A DNA stretch of 64,000 nt from CALNYS01 sp942490855 (GTDB lineage Bacteria; Planctomycetota; Phycisphaerae; Phycisphaerales; UBA1924): positions 124,001-188,000 of the forward strand of contig CALNYS010000001.1 of the NCBI GenBank assembly GCA_942490855.1, written 5' to 3'. A program made the translations under genes and the position numbers. Below are positions 43,024 to 54,200 of this stretch, piece after piece. The notes under the pieces were generated by a model. That model saw only the letters and a program-made list of their open reading frames with translations. It was not told the origin of the DNA and made no database searches. The first letter of the stretch is position 1. Every line of letters begins with the position of its first letter.

Positions 43024-43137
43024 TTGGGTTGTTTCCAGTCGCCGGCTTCGGCGCTCCCTAGGAATTCTTCCGCATTGAGCACGCTGATAGTACTCAAGAC
43101 TGAGCGGTGGGTCACGCGTTTTTACAACTCGTCCGTG

Positions 43138-43549
43138 ATGTTCGTAATTCTTGCAATCATAATTTCTATTGTTTACGCGAGATTTATGTTGAATCTGATT
43201 CTTTTTAGTTGGTGTATTTCGTTCGTTCTTTGCGCTCTCGTGCTTTGGCCTGATACGTGGGTTAATACAGAGAAAATGCGTGTCTGCAAGGGTGTCCTGT
43301 TCAAGCGAATCCCGCTTGTTGTCCGTTCACGCCCCCCTTCCATGCCAGCTCACACTTGTGCTCCGCCGCATCGAGCCGGGGCGAAGGGTCCAAGGTCATG
43401 GTTGGTATCTGGCTGCATTCACAACGAAGAACAAGCCCGTTTGGTTTGACTTTGCACACGAAAGAAGCGTGGCGGTCGAACGGATGGGTCAGGTTGCAGG
43501 ACGCCTGATCGCTAGTGGCTTTACGGTGAATCAGCAGATCGAGACATAG
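43138..43549 (+). pseudogene. Broken low-GC membrane protein gene
   Basis: The first frame from ATG 43138 encodes two hydrophobic helices (MFVILAIIISIVYARFMLNL, then ILFSWCISFVLCALVLW) and continues to about VLFKRIPL before turning into unlikely sequence. The +1 frame then carries LSVHAPLPCQLTLVLRRIEP and GWYLAAFTTKNKPVWFDF, ending QQIET at 43549. A run of six C lies at the junction (about 43331-43336). One base removed would give a protein of about 136 residues. It is A/T-rich compared with the surroundings and sits right after tRNA-Arg, as in a small integrated segment. I recognise no family. Confidence 0.5.
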
Positions 43550-43580
43550 TGGCTCGGTCGAGTTCCGATTGCATCAGGGA

Positions 43581-44198
43581 CTACCCGCACCCACACCCGC
43601 CCTTCGAGCAGCACCCGCCGCTCTCGCCGTACGCGAACTGCGGTTCCCATCCGTTCTGGCCGTCTTTGAGCTGGTCGAACATGGGCCAGACGGGGCAGTA
43701 GTCGTCGCCGGGGCCGAAGTGGGACATGCCGGTGCGGGTGATGGTTCCGGAGGCGTCCTTGTGGAGGGCGCTGAAGCCGGGGTAGTACGTGCCGGGGGTT
43801 GGCTCGAAGCCGAGGGTGTGGGCGAGGGCGGAGTCGGCGTAGCTGGCGACGGGGAAGGTCCAGTCGCGGGAGGCGGCGAAGGCCTTGGCGTCGGCGGGGG
43901 CGTCGGGGGTGAGGAGGGCGAAGGCGGCGCGGGAGTTGAGGTGGTCGGTGATGCCGCGGAAGCCGTCGGCCCAGAGGGTGCACCAGCGGCAGGAGCGCCC
44001 CATGTTGTGGACGATGATGAGGTCGGATTGATCGCCGAAGAGGGATGAGAGCGTGACGGTCGAGCCGTCGGTCGCGAGAAGATCGACGTCGGGGACGGTC
44101 ATCTGCGCGGCGTCGCGGTAGGCGTCGGCGAGTTCTATTTTCGCTTCGGCGACTTTGGTGGCGGCGGCCTGGAGTTTGGCTTGGGTGGCTGCGTCCAT
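43581..44198 (-). CDS. DUF899-family thioredoxin-like protein
   Basis: 205 residues. The pattern LIIVHNMGRSCRWCTLWADG followed by FRGITDHLNSRAAFALLTPD, and later FEPTPGTYYPGFSALHKDAS and HFGPGDDYCPVWPMFD, matches the DUF899 proteins, a thioredoxin-fold family. A CRWC pair sits where the redox motif would be. The C-terminus is unusual, a Cys/Gly-rich tail (GGCCSKGGCGCG) that could bind metal. It is divergent from miaB, with 50 bases between. Confidence 0.87.
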   Translation of the reverse strand: MDAATQAKLQAAATKVAEAKIELADAYRDAAQMTVPDVDLLATDGSTVTLSSLFGDQSDLIIVHNMGRSCRWCTLWADGFRGITDHLNSRAAFALLTPDAPADAKAFAASRDWTFPVASYADSALAHTLGFEPTPGTYYPGFSALHKDASGTITRTGMSHFGPGDDYCPVWPMFDQLKDGQNGWEPQFAYGESGGCCSKGGCGCG

Positions 44199-44248
44199 AA
44201 CTGAGGCTCCTTCTCGTATTCGCGGACTTCGCGTACTCTAGAGGGTCC

Positions 44249-45904
44249 ATGTCCCACCGCCCCGTCTATCTCGAAACCTTCGGCTGCCAGATGAACGAGC
44301 TCGATTCGGAGCTGGTTGCTGGGCAGCTTTCTGCGCTTGGCTACCGGTTTGTCGAGGAGCCGGCTGAGGCGGAGGTTGTGCTCTACAACACGTGCTCGGT
44401 GCGGGATCTGGCGGAGCAGAAGGTGCGGTCGCGGCTGGGGGAGATGGCGGTTCGCAAGCGGTCGGAGCCCGGGCTCGTGGTGGGCGTGCTGGGGTGCATG
44501 GCCGAGCGGGACGGGGAGGGGATGATCGGGAAGTACCCCGTCGTCGATCTCCTGTGCGGGCCGGCGGAGCTGGACAAGCTGCCCACGCTGCTCGACAACG
44601 CGGTGCGCACGCGGGACGCGATGGACGCGGATGATCCGGAGGCGGCGGCGAAGCGGTCGGCCCGCGCGGTGGCGCTGCAGGGCTCGGCGTCGCGGCGATC
44701 CGGGACGCTGGCGGCGGCGGAGGATCGGCTGGAGCTGCTGGACCTCTCGCGCTCGGTTTCTCCCGTGGATACGGGGCATTCCTCGGCGTACGTGCGGATC
44801 ACGCGCGGGTGCAACAAGTTCTGCACCTACTGCGTCGTGCCGCACACGCGCGGGGCGGAGACACACCGCCCGCCGGACCACATTGTTGATGAGTGCAAGC
44901 GTCTGGCGGACGCGGGCGTCGTCGAGGTGACGCTGCTGGGGCAGACGGTGAACCACTACCGCTTCGAGCACGGGGCGGCGGTGACGATCGGCGGGATGGT
45001 GCAGCCGCAGAAGGGGCGGACGTACAAGGGCGGTCATCGGCGGGACGTGATGGGGGGCGCGAACGTCACGACGTTCGCGGACCTGCTGCGTCGCATCCAC
45101 GACGAGGTCCCGGCGATCCAGCGGTTGCGGTTCGTGACGAGCTACCCGCGCGATTTCGGCGACGACGTGCTGGAGGTGATCCGCGATTCGCCCAGGATTT
45201 GCCGGTATTTGCACGTGCCGGCGCAGTCGGGATCGGACGCGCAGCTGAAGCTGATGAACCGGGGGTACAGCGTGAGCGAGTACCTGGAGTTCGTGGACCG
45301 CTGCCGGCATTACCTCGACGAGCCAGAGAAGGGGCGCCCGCTGATGCTGTCGGGCGACATGATCGTGGGGTTCAGCGGGGAGACGGACGTCGACTTTGAG
45401 GGCTCGGTGGAGCTGCTGAAGAAGGCGCGCTACAAGAACTGCTTCATCTTCAAGTACTCGCCGCGGCCGGGCACGACGGCGTTTGACCGGCTGCCCGATG
45501 ACGTCCCCGACGCGGTGAAGCGCCGGCGGAACAACGAGCTGCTGGCGGTGCAGCACGAGATCAGCGCGGAGATCAGCGCGGCGCAGGTGGGCACGACGCT
45601 GGAGATCTACGTCGAGGGCGTGAGCGCCCGCGAGCGGAAGAAGGCGTCGGGGTCACAGCGGGTGAAGTCGGGGATGGCGGCGCTGACGGTGGGCGGTCGG
45701 TCGATCAACGAGCGGGCGATCGAGGCGGTCGAGGCCGAGGACGCCGGGCCGGTGCAGCTCTCGGGGCGGACGGACACGGACCTGATCGTGCTGTTCGACA
45801 CGCCGGAGGGGGCGAGCCCGGCGGGGTTTATCGGAACCACGCAGCGTCTGCGGGTGACGAAGGCGAACGTGCTGACGCTGTTTGGCGAGCTCGCCGAGGC
45901 GTAA
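44249..45904 (+). CDS. miaB: tRNA-2-methylthio-N6-dimethylallyladenosine synthase
   Basis: 551 residues; radical-SAM enzyme that adds the methylthio group at A37 of tRNAs. The N-terminal MTTase domain has FGCQMNELDSE, YNTCSVRDLAEQK and GVLGCMAER (three Cys for an auxiliary cluster). The radical-SAM motif is RGCNKFCTYCVVPHTRG, and a C-terminal TRAM-like region ends the protein. It is about 90-100 residues longer than E. coli MiaB, with insertions near residues 115-170 (Ala/Arg-rich) and 235-275. No Shine-Dalgarno is seen; TACTCT lies nine bases before the ATG. Confidence 0.94.
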   Translation: MSHRPVYLETFGCQMNELDSELVAGQLSALGYRFVEEPAEAEVVLYNTCSVRDLAEQKVRSRLGEMAVRKRSEPGLVVGVLGCMAERDGEGMIGKYPVVDLLCGPAELDKLPTLLDNAVRTRDAMDADDPEAAAKRSARAVALQGSASRRSGTLAAAEDRLELLDLSRSVSPVDTGHSSAYVRITRGCNKFCTYCVVPHTRGAETHRPPDHIVDECKRLADAGVVEVTLLGQTVNHYRFEHGAAVTIGGMVQPQKGRTYKGGHRRDVMGGANVTTFADLLRRIHDEVPAIQRLRFVTSYPRDFGDDVLEVIRDSPRICRYLHVPAQSGSDAQLKLMNRGYSVSEYLEFVDRCRHYLDEPEKGRPLMLSGDMIVGFSGETDVDFEGSVELLKKARYKNCFIFKYSPRPGTTAFDRLPDDVPDAVKRRRNNELLAVQHEISAEISAAQVGTTLEIYVEGVSARERKKASGSQRVKSGMAALTVGGRSINERAIEAVEAEDAGPVQLSGRTDTDLIVLFDTPEGASPAGFIGTTQRLRVTKANVLTLFGELAEA

Positions 45905-45939
45905 GCGCTTGCGCTGATGAATATATATCGGGTTTCGGG

Positions 45940-45969
45940 TTGTACGGATGGGGTGATCCGGTGTACTGT
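45940..45969 (+). promoter_or_regulatory. Possible promoter of the PEP-CTERM gene
   Basis: TTGTAC, 18 bases, TACTGT, leaving a leader of about 130 bases before the ATG at 46104. Long leaders are common before exported PEP-CTERM proteins. Assigned by eye only. Confidence 0.3.
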
Positions 45970-46103
45970 TGTGGTGCAGAGGACCGCACATCTTCTGCGC
46001 CAAACGACCCGCACAGGGAAACTGCGGTGGTCTCGCTGAGGCCATGGGTCAGCCGCGACATAGGGACAGGGTCTGGTTGCACGCCGGGCCCGGGAGTTGA
46101 GAG

Positions 46104-46793
46104 ATGTACAGCTCGATCGCGGCGCTTGTCGTCGCTATGGGTCTGCCGTGCGCGGCGGCCTCGGGAGCGATTTTCTTCACGTTCCAGGACCCCGGTCCTG
46201 AGCGCGAGGTGACGCTCCAGCAGAACGAGGACGATTCGTTCTCGTTCGCGTATTCGTTCGATCACACCGTTTCGTTGTTCGTCACGAGCGACAACGGCGA
46301 GATCGCCAACACCACCTTTAACCAGACGCGCTTAACGCTGAGCATGCAGACGGACACGATGCCGCTGGTCGATCAGGAGGGCCTTCTGGTCACGCACCTG
46401 AGCGGTCAGTTCGTGTTCGAGGATGTCAGCGGCGGCGCCCCGACGACGATCATGACGGGCCTCTTCGACGAGGCCGTCGCGACGCTGCTCATGGGCGAGT
46501 TCATGGGGCAGATCGAAGCCTCGGGCTCGGTCGCGGGCAGCACGATCGTTGGGTCGCTGCAGCTCATGGCGGGCGAGGCGCTCACGTCGCTGATGGACCC
46601 AGGCGCCACGCTCGGCGGTCGTCAGACGTCCTCGTTCGCGCTGTCGGATCTTCTCGGCAGCGACGAGGGGAACGGGCTGACGCTCGCGGGGAGCGCGGCG
46701 TACACCGGTTCGTCCGAGGTGCTCGTCCCGGCCCCGGGGGCTGCGGCGCTGCTCGGGCTCGGCGGGTTGGTCGCGATGCGCCGTCGGCGCTGA
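46104..46793 (+). CDS. PEP-CTERM-like sorting-domain protein
   Basis: 229 residues with a signal peptide (MYSSIAALVVAMGLPCAAAS). The body is Thr/Ser/Gly-rich and beta-like with no recognised motif. The C-terminus is a sorting signal: VPAPGAAALLGLGGLVAMRR RR, i.e. a VPxPG motif, a hydrophobic helix and an Arg cluster. Such tails are processed by exosortase, linking the protein to surface or extracellular polymer. The exosortase gene is not in the window. It converges with the dacB gene, 15 bases apart. Confidence 0.85.
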   Translation: MYSSIAALVVAMGLPCAAASGAIFFTFQDPGPEREVTLQQNEDDSFSFAYSFDHTVSLFVTSDNGEIANTTFNQTRLTLSMQTDTMPLVDQEGLLVTHLSGQFVFEDVSGGAPTTIMTGLFDEAVATLLMGEFMGQIEASGSVAGSTIVGSLQLMAGEALTSLMDPGATLGGRQTSSFALSDLLGSDEGNGLTLAGSAAYTGSSEVLVPAPGAAALLGLGGLVAMRRRR

Positions 46794-46808
46794 ACCGGCG
46801 GGCTTGAA

Positions 46809-48296
46809 CTAGCGAACGGGCGCGCCGGCCGTAAGGGGCGGCGCGCCGACATGGTCCTCGATGGCCAGCACAACGCGCTCGTGGAGCGCCTTTGCCTTGC
46901 TGACCGCGACGTTCTTCGGAAGGTCGTTGACGAGCACGCTGAAGGCGGCCACGGGCGTGTTGTCTGCGCCCATGAGGTAGCCCGAGAGGCAGGAGACGCC
47001 CGAGAGGTAGCCGCTCTTGGCGCGGACCTCGAGCCTGGGCGACTCGGCGCGGAAGCGCTTGCGCAGCGTGCCCTCTTCGCCGGCGACGGGGAGGCTCTCG
47101 TAGAACATCTCGGCGGTCGGCTCGTGGGACATCACCTCGAGCCAGCGGGCCATGAGGCGCGGCGTGACGCGGTTGTTGCGGCTCATGCCCGAGCCGTCGG
47201 CGATGACGGCGTCGGTCGCGACGCCCACGCCGCGGACGCTGGCGAACTTCTCCTGGAAGATCATCCGCATGACGGCGACGCCCGAGGACCAGCTGCCGCG
47301 GGAGGCGGTGACCTCGGAGGCGAGGCGTTTGAAAAGCGCTTCCGCGTAGAGGTTCTGCGAGTCCACGTTGCAGCGTTCGAGGATGTCGGTGGTGTCGGAC
47401 TCGACCGCCATGAGGAGCTGGTCGCGGGAGGGGATCTCGTGTTCCTCGACGCGCCGGACGGAGGGGCGGTCGCGCCCGAGGCGGGCGAGACGCTCGGCGA
47501 GCAGGCGACCGAAGAGCAGGGCGGGGTCGTTGACGGCGACGCTGATGGGCTCGGAGGTGCTCCAGCGGACGGCGCCGTGGAGGGTCATGTCGTTGGTCCC
47601 GAGCTTGCGCGAGACCCAGGCGGTGTTGCGTCCTTTTTTCGTGGAGCGGGCGAGGTTCTTGGGGGTGAGCCAGTGGGACTCGGGCTCGGTCGCGATGCGC
47701 GGGGGCCCGCCCCCGGCGCCGGGCGCGAGGTGCAGGTGCAGGACGTTGGTGTGGAAGTTGAGCGCGGAGACCTCGGCGCAGTACCAGCGGTTGAGCTGGT
47801 CGAGGGGCCAGGAGGGGTGGACGCGGGTCTGGTCGAACATGCGGTCGTCGATGAGGAGCTCGCCCATGGCGCGGTCGCCCAGGCGTTCGTCGATCTGCTG
47901 GGCCCAGAGGTCGAGGAACTCTTCGACGGAGAGCCCCATCTCGGCGAGCAGCTCGGGGTCGGCGAGCGCGGGGTCGCCCGCGCCGATGACGACGACGTCG
48001 TCGCCCGAGCGCCAGACCTCGGTGCGGAAGACGGGGCGGTCGCCGAGGACCGTGAGAAAGGCGCCGCTGGTGAGGAGCTTCATGTTGGAGGCGGGGATGA
48101 GGGCGCGGTCGGGGGCGACCGAGATGAGCTCTTCGCCGGTGCGGAGGTCGATGGCGTAGACGCCGACCGTCGCGGGTTCGAGGCCCTGGGTGATGATCAG
48201 GGTTTCGATGTCGGAATTGAGCGCCTGGGCGTACGCGCCGCAGGCGGCGGTGAGCACGGCGATGACGGCGAGGAACAGGCGGGTCGTTCTGAGCAC
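46809..48296 (-). CDS. dacB: D-alanyl-D-alanine carboxypeptidase/endopeptidase (PBP4, peptidase S13)
   Basis: 495 residues from GTG with GGAGG upstream. A signal peptide ends at about AYA-QA. Active-site motifs are SNMK (Ser70-Lys73, in LIPASNMKLL), SRN (in DGSGMSRNNRVT) and KSG (in VRAKSGYLSGV), the three S13 boxes with KSG in place of the usual KTG. These periplasmic enzymes trim or cleave peptidoglycan cross-links. Its presence supports a peptidoglycan wall in this planctomycete. Confidence 0.93.
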   Translation of the reverse strand: MLRTTRLFLAVIAVLTAACGAYAQALNSDIETLIITQGLEPATVGVYAIDLRTGEELISVAPDRALIPASNMKLLTSGAFLTVLGDRPVFRTEVWRSGDDVVVIGAGDPALADPELLAEMGLSVEEFLDLWAQQIDERLGDRAMGELLIDDRMFDQTRVHPSWPLDQLNRWYCAEVSALNFHTNVLHLHLAPGAGGGPPRIATEPESHWLTPKNLARSTKKGRNTAWVSRKLGTNDMTLHGAVRWSTSEPISVAVNDPALLFGRLLAERLARLGRDRPSVRRVEEHEIPSRDQLLMAVESDTTDILERCNVDSQNLYAEALFKRLASEVTASRGSWSSGVAVMRMIFQEKFASVRGVGVATDAVIADGSGMSRNNRVTPRLMARWLEVMSHEPTAEMFYESLPVAGEEGTLRKRFRAESPRLEVRAKSGYLSGVSCLSGYLMGADNTPVAAFSVLVNDLPKNVAVSKAKALHERVVLAIEDHVGAPPLTAGAPVR

Positions 48297-48407
48297 GGGG
48301 GGCCTCCGGGTGACGTATCGGCGGACGCCCCGCCTCGCCTGCAAGAGGCGCTCAGCGGGTAGACTCGCGAATCAAACCCTAGCCCGCGACCCGCAGGAGA
48401 ATCAACC

Positions 48408-48779
48408 GTGCCCGAAGCCGCCGCTGCCAGCAAGCCCATGATCGCCGTTGACGACTTCGCGAAGGTGGACCTCCGCGTCGCGAAGATCGTCGAGGCCGAG
48501 AACCACCCCAACGCCGATCGCCTGCTCAAGCTCCAGCTCGACGACGGGTCGGGCGAGCCCCGCCAGATCTGCGCCGGGATCAAGGGTCACTACGAGCCGG
48601 CGGACCTCGTGGGGCGCCACATCGTGATCGTCGCGAACCTCGAGCCGCGGACGATCCGGGGCGAGGAGAGCCGCGGGATGCTGCTGGCCGCTTCGGACGC
48701 GGCCAAGGGCGCCGAGGAGCGCAGCGTCGTCGTGCTGACCCCGATGGGTGAGATCGGCGCCGGGGCGGTGGTCAGCTAA
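48408..48779 (+). CDS. tRNA-binding (MetG C-terminal/Trbp111-like) protein
   Basis: 123 residues from GTG with AGGAGA eight bases upstream. OB-fold tRNA-binding domain: IAVDDFAKVDLRVAKIVEAE, HPNADRLLKLQLDDG, QICAGIKGHYEPADLVGRHI and NLEPRTIRGEESRGMLLAA, as in the C-terminal domain of methionyl-tRNA synthetase and in free Trbp111/CsaA proteins. Here it is a separate polypeptide, so it may assist a shorter MetRS in trans. Its TAA overlaps the ATG of the next gene. A TAGACT box lies at 48360. Confidence 0.92.
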   Translation: MPEAAAASKPMIAVDDFAKVDLRVAKIVEAENHPNADRLLKLQLDDGSGEPRQICAGIKGHYEPADLVGRHIVIVANLEPRTIRGEESRGMLLAASDAAKGAEERSVVVLTPMGEIGAGAVVS

Positions 48780-49294
48780 TGCGCCGGGCGCTGGCGGGCG
48801 CGTGCGCCGCGGCCCTGCTTGGAGGATGCGCGATGAGCGAGACGAGCAGTTCTCCCGATCGGGGCGCGGCGCGCGAGCCGGGCTCGATCGTCGGCGTGGG
48901 CGGTGTCTTTTTCCGCAGCGACGACGGGTCGGCGCTCCAGAAGTGGTACGGCGAGCACCTCGGGCTGCCGATGGACGCGCAGGGGTACGCCCAGCTCCCG
49001 TGGCTGGACGCGCAGACGGGCGCGTACAACTCGACGACGTGGGGCCCCTTCAAGCGGGACACGACGTACTTCGACGCCGACCAGCAGTACATGATCAACT
49101 ACGTCGTCAACGACCTCGACGCGGCGCTCGAAAAGCTGCGCGCCGCGGGGGCGCGCGTCTCGGACGAGCGGATGGACGAGGTCTACGGCAAATTCGGCTG
49201 GTTCTGGGATCCCGAGGGGATCAAGGTCGAGCTGTGGGAGCCGGACGCGGCCTTCATGGAGAAGGCGCGGGCGAAGGGCGGGGAGTGGGAGTGA
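48779..49294 (+). CDS. VOC (glyoxalase/dioxygenase superfamily) lipoprotein
   Basis: 171 residues. If started at the coupled ATG 48779 it has a signal sequence with lipobox LLGGC (Cys17); a start at the second ATG (MSETSSS) would give a cytosolic protein. The VOC fold shows as VGGVFFRSDDGSALQKWYGE, MINYVVNDLDAALEKLRAAG and FGWFWDPEGIKVELWEP, with possible metal-ligand Glu in VELWEP. A lipid-anchored VOC protein would be unusual. The gene overlaps both neighbours (TAATG upstream, GTGA downstream). Confidence 0.85.
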   Translation: MRRALAGACAAALLGGCAMSETSSSPDRGAAREPGSIVGVGGVFFRSDDGSALQKWYGEHLGLPMDAQGYAQLPWLDAQTGAYNSTTWGPFKRDTTYFDADQQYMINYVVNDLDAALEKLRAAGARVSDERMDEVYGKFGWFWDPEGIKVELWEPDAAFMEKARAKGGEWE

Positions 49295-49785
49295 CCGCGC
49301 CTGCCGATGCGATCACAAGCACTCAGCGTGGCGCCATCGGAGAACTGGTTCTCGCCGCACGCGTGATCCTCGCGACAAACGGCCGACTTTCGCCGTACCA
49401 ACCTGTCGCGGACGACCGTGGGATAGACGTGCTCATGCACGACAGCGTCACCGGACGCAGCGCGCCGCTTCAACTGAAGACGCGCACGAAGCCTATGAAC
49501 AAGTCGCCAAACCTGGTGCAGTTCACAGTGCGAAAGAAAACACTATCTGCTGGCGCCAACTCGTTTCTTCTCGCCTTGCTCTTTGCGCCGAACGGGTACG
49601 AAGCTCGTTGCGCTTGGCTAGTTCCAATGAAGGAACTTCCAGCTCTCGCGAATGAAAAAACAGACGTCTGGGCATTGACCCCGAGCCTTTCCGATTCATC
49701 GCGAGATAAATACACGCCGTACCGGTGCCACACGCTTGATGAGGTCGGCGAACGTCTGCTCGAATTCTTCGATCAACGGGGCTGA
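49291..49785 (+). CDS. PD-(D/E)XK nuclease-like protein
   Basis: 164 residues from GTG, overlapping the VOC stop by GTGA. The order of acidic and basic residues fits a PD-(D/E)XK core: Glu18 in RGAIGELVLAARV, Asp46 in DDRGIDVLMHD and Gln61-x-Lys63 in LQLKTRTK, followed by FLLALLFAPNGYEARCAWLV. This resembles DUF4365-like or intron-associated nuclease-fold proteins (inference). Base composition is clearly less GC-rich than the neighbours, suggesting transfer, yet the start is tightly coupled to a host gene. Confidence 0.65.
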   Translation: MTAPADAITSTQRGAIGELVLAARVILATNGRLSPYQPVADDRGIDVLMHDSVTGRSAPLQLKTRTKPMNKSPNLVQFTVRKKTLSAGANSFLLALLFAPNGYEARCAWLVPMKELPALANEKTDVWALTPSLSDSSRDKYTPYRCHTLDEVGERLLEFFDQRG

Positions 49786-49789
49786 GCCC

Positions 49790-50182
49790 TCACCCCCGCG
49801 GCGTTTCCATCGGGCCGCCGAGGGCCTGCCATTCCTTGATGCCGCCTCGGAGCGAGAGGGCGCAGCGGAAGCCGGACTGCTTGAGGATCTGGGCGCCGGT
49901 GAGCGAGCGTTTGCCGCTGCGGCACTGGCAGAGGACGGGGCGGTCGCGGTCGGCGTCGGTCTCGCAGATCTCGTCGACGGCGCACGCGAGGATGGCCGCC
50001 GGGATGTGCAGGGCGCCGGGGATGAGGCCCTCTTCGACGCGCTCGGCCTCGGGGCGGATGTCGATGATGATGGGCATCGGCTCGCCGGCTTCCATCGCGT
50101 CGAGGACGGCTTTGCAGTCGATCTCGGGGACGTTCATGCCGGCGTCGGCGACGATTGTCTTGCAGGTGGTGTCGAACGACAT
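49790..50182 (-). CDS. Rhodanese-like domain protein
   Basis: 130 residues, one rhodanese domain. PIIIDIRPEAERVEEGLIPG is the first motif, GALHIPAAIL follows, and LCQCRSGKRSLTGAQIL carries the catalytic Cys87 in the loop CRSGKRS. GGIKEWQALGGPM closes the fold. It probably handles persulfide sulfur in the cytosol; Cys85 beside the catalytic Cys is notable. It lies downstream of uvrA after a single repeat unit. Confidence 0.9.
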   Translation of the reverse strand: MSFDTTCKTIVADAGMNVPEIDCKAVLDAMEAGEPMPIIIDIRPEAERVEEGLIPGALHIPAAILACAVDEICETDADRDRPVLCQCRSGKRSLTGAQILKQSGFRCALSLRGGIKEWQALGGPMETPRG

Positions 50183-50187
50183 GGGTG

Positions 50188-50225
50188 GCTCCCTCTCCCC
50201 CCGCCCCTCTCCCTCGCTGAGAGGG
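50188..50225 (+). repeat. Single CCCTCTCCC-type repeat unit
   Basis: CTCCCTCTCCCCCCGCCCCT...CTCGCTGAGAGGGGAG lies between the uvrA stop and the rhodanese start, the only copy in the 43-64 kb half of the window. Confidence 0.7.
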
Positions 50226-50228
50226 GAG

Positions 50229-53306
<3,078 letters not shown>

Positions 53307-53360
53307 GCGGCGGTCCTTCGCTGGGGGAAGGATCATAGCCGCGCGCGGGGCGCGAGCGGT

Positions 53361-54125
53361 TCAGCCGGCTTTGAGCTTGGCGCGCTGCACGGCGTTGAGG
53401 TGCTGCGTGAAGGGCTGGAGGATCCGCTCGACGTCGCGGACGCTGGGCCAGTCGAGGATCTGGAGCCCGAGTTTCACGGATTGACCGGCGCGGATCTCGC
53501 GGGCCTGGCGGACCTCGGTCAGCAGCAGCAGCGGGTCGGGGTGCGAGGGGACGCGGAAGGAGACGAAGAACCGGGTGAACATCTTGAGCTGCCCGCTCTT
53601 GATGTTGTCGACGCGGACGCCGAGGCCGCCGCCCGAACCGTCGAGCAGCAGGCCCTTAAAGTGCTGGGCGTCGATGGGGGTCTGGAGGGGGAACTCGGTG
53701 TCGGTCGCGTGGAGCGCCATGGGGATCGGCTGCTCGAGGGCCAGCGAGGTGCGGAAGAACTGGCGGCGCTGCCCCAGCTCGAGCGAGCGCGGGCGCGCGA
53801 GCTTCATGCCCGTGACGGTCTTCTCCGCGTTGAGCTTGAGCTTGCAGTTGGAGAGCTCGACCGTCGCGAGGAAGGTGAAGATGTTGTCGCCGTCCATGAA
53901 GTACGCCTCGAGGCGGTTGCCCCAGGAGAACTTCGGGTCCTGCCCGATGATGTGGGGCTTGTCGATGTAGAGCGCGTCCTCGGTGACCGCGAGCATGCGC
54001 GCCCGGGCGGCGGGCTCGGAGACCCGCCCCTCCTGGCTGTGGAACTCGATCACCGCCGACCGACTGCAGGCGTCCTGCAGTACGGCGTCGGGGTTGGGCG
54101 CTTTGGCGGCGGCGGGGTTCGGCAT
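53361..54125 (-). CDS. PilZ-domain (cyclic di-GMP-binding-like) protein
   Basis: 254 residues. An N-terminal YcgR-like beta domain (about 15-110) precedes a PilZ domain with the RxxxR-type motif QRRQFFRTSL (about 120-125) and the D/N-x-S-x-x-G-like LDGSGGGLGVRV (about 161-172). In the family these bind cyclic di-GMP and relay it to motility or secretion targets. The second motif has DGSGGG in place of the usual D-x-S-x-x-G, which still fits. It lies between uvrB and uvrA in the same direction, with 75 and 54 base gaps. Confidence 0.85.
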   Translation of the reverse strand: MPNPAAAKAPNPDAVLQDACSRSAVIEFHSQEGRVSEPAARARMLAVTEDALYIDKPHIIGQDPKFSWGNRLEAYFMDGDNIFTFLATVELSNCKLKLNAEKTVTGMKLARPRSLELGQRRQFFRTSLALEQPIPMALHATDTEFPLQTPIDAQHFKGLLLDGSGGGLGVRVDNIKSGQLKMFTRFFVSFRVPSHPDPLLLLTEVRQAREIRAGQSVKLGLQILDWPSVRDVERILQPFTQHLNAVQRAKLKAG

Positions 54126-54200
54126 GCCTCTCCTGCAACAGACGGTTCAGCGACCGTCCTTTTCGGCCTGGCGAGGGCGCCGGTTGAGGGCCGCGCGGGG

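Noticed and set aside
43280..43549. Separate small gene of 89 codons after tRNA-Arg
   Set aside because: It has no convincing start of its own; it reads better as the second half of the frameshifted gene beginning at 43138.
46851..48362. Plus-strand 503-codon open frame
   Set aside because: It is antisense to the PBP4-type peptidase, which has all three active-site motifs.
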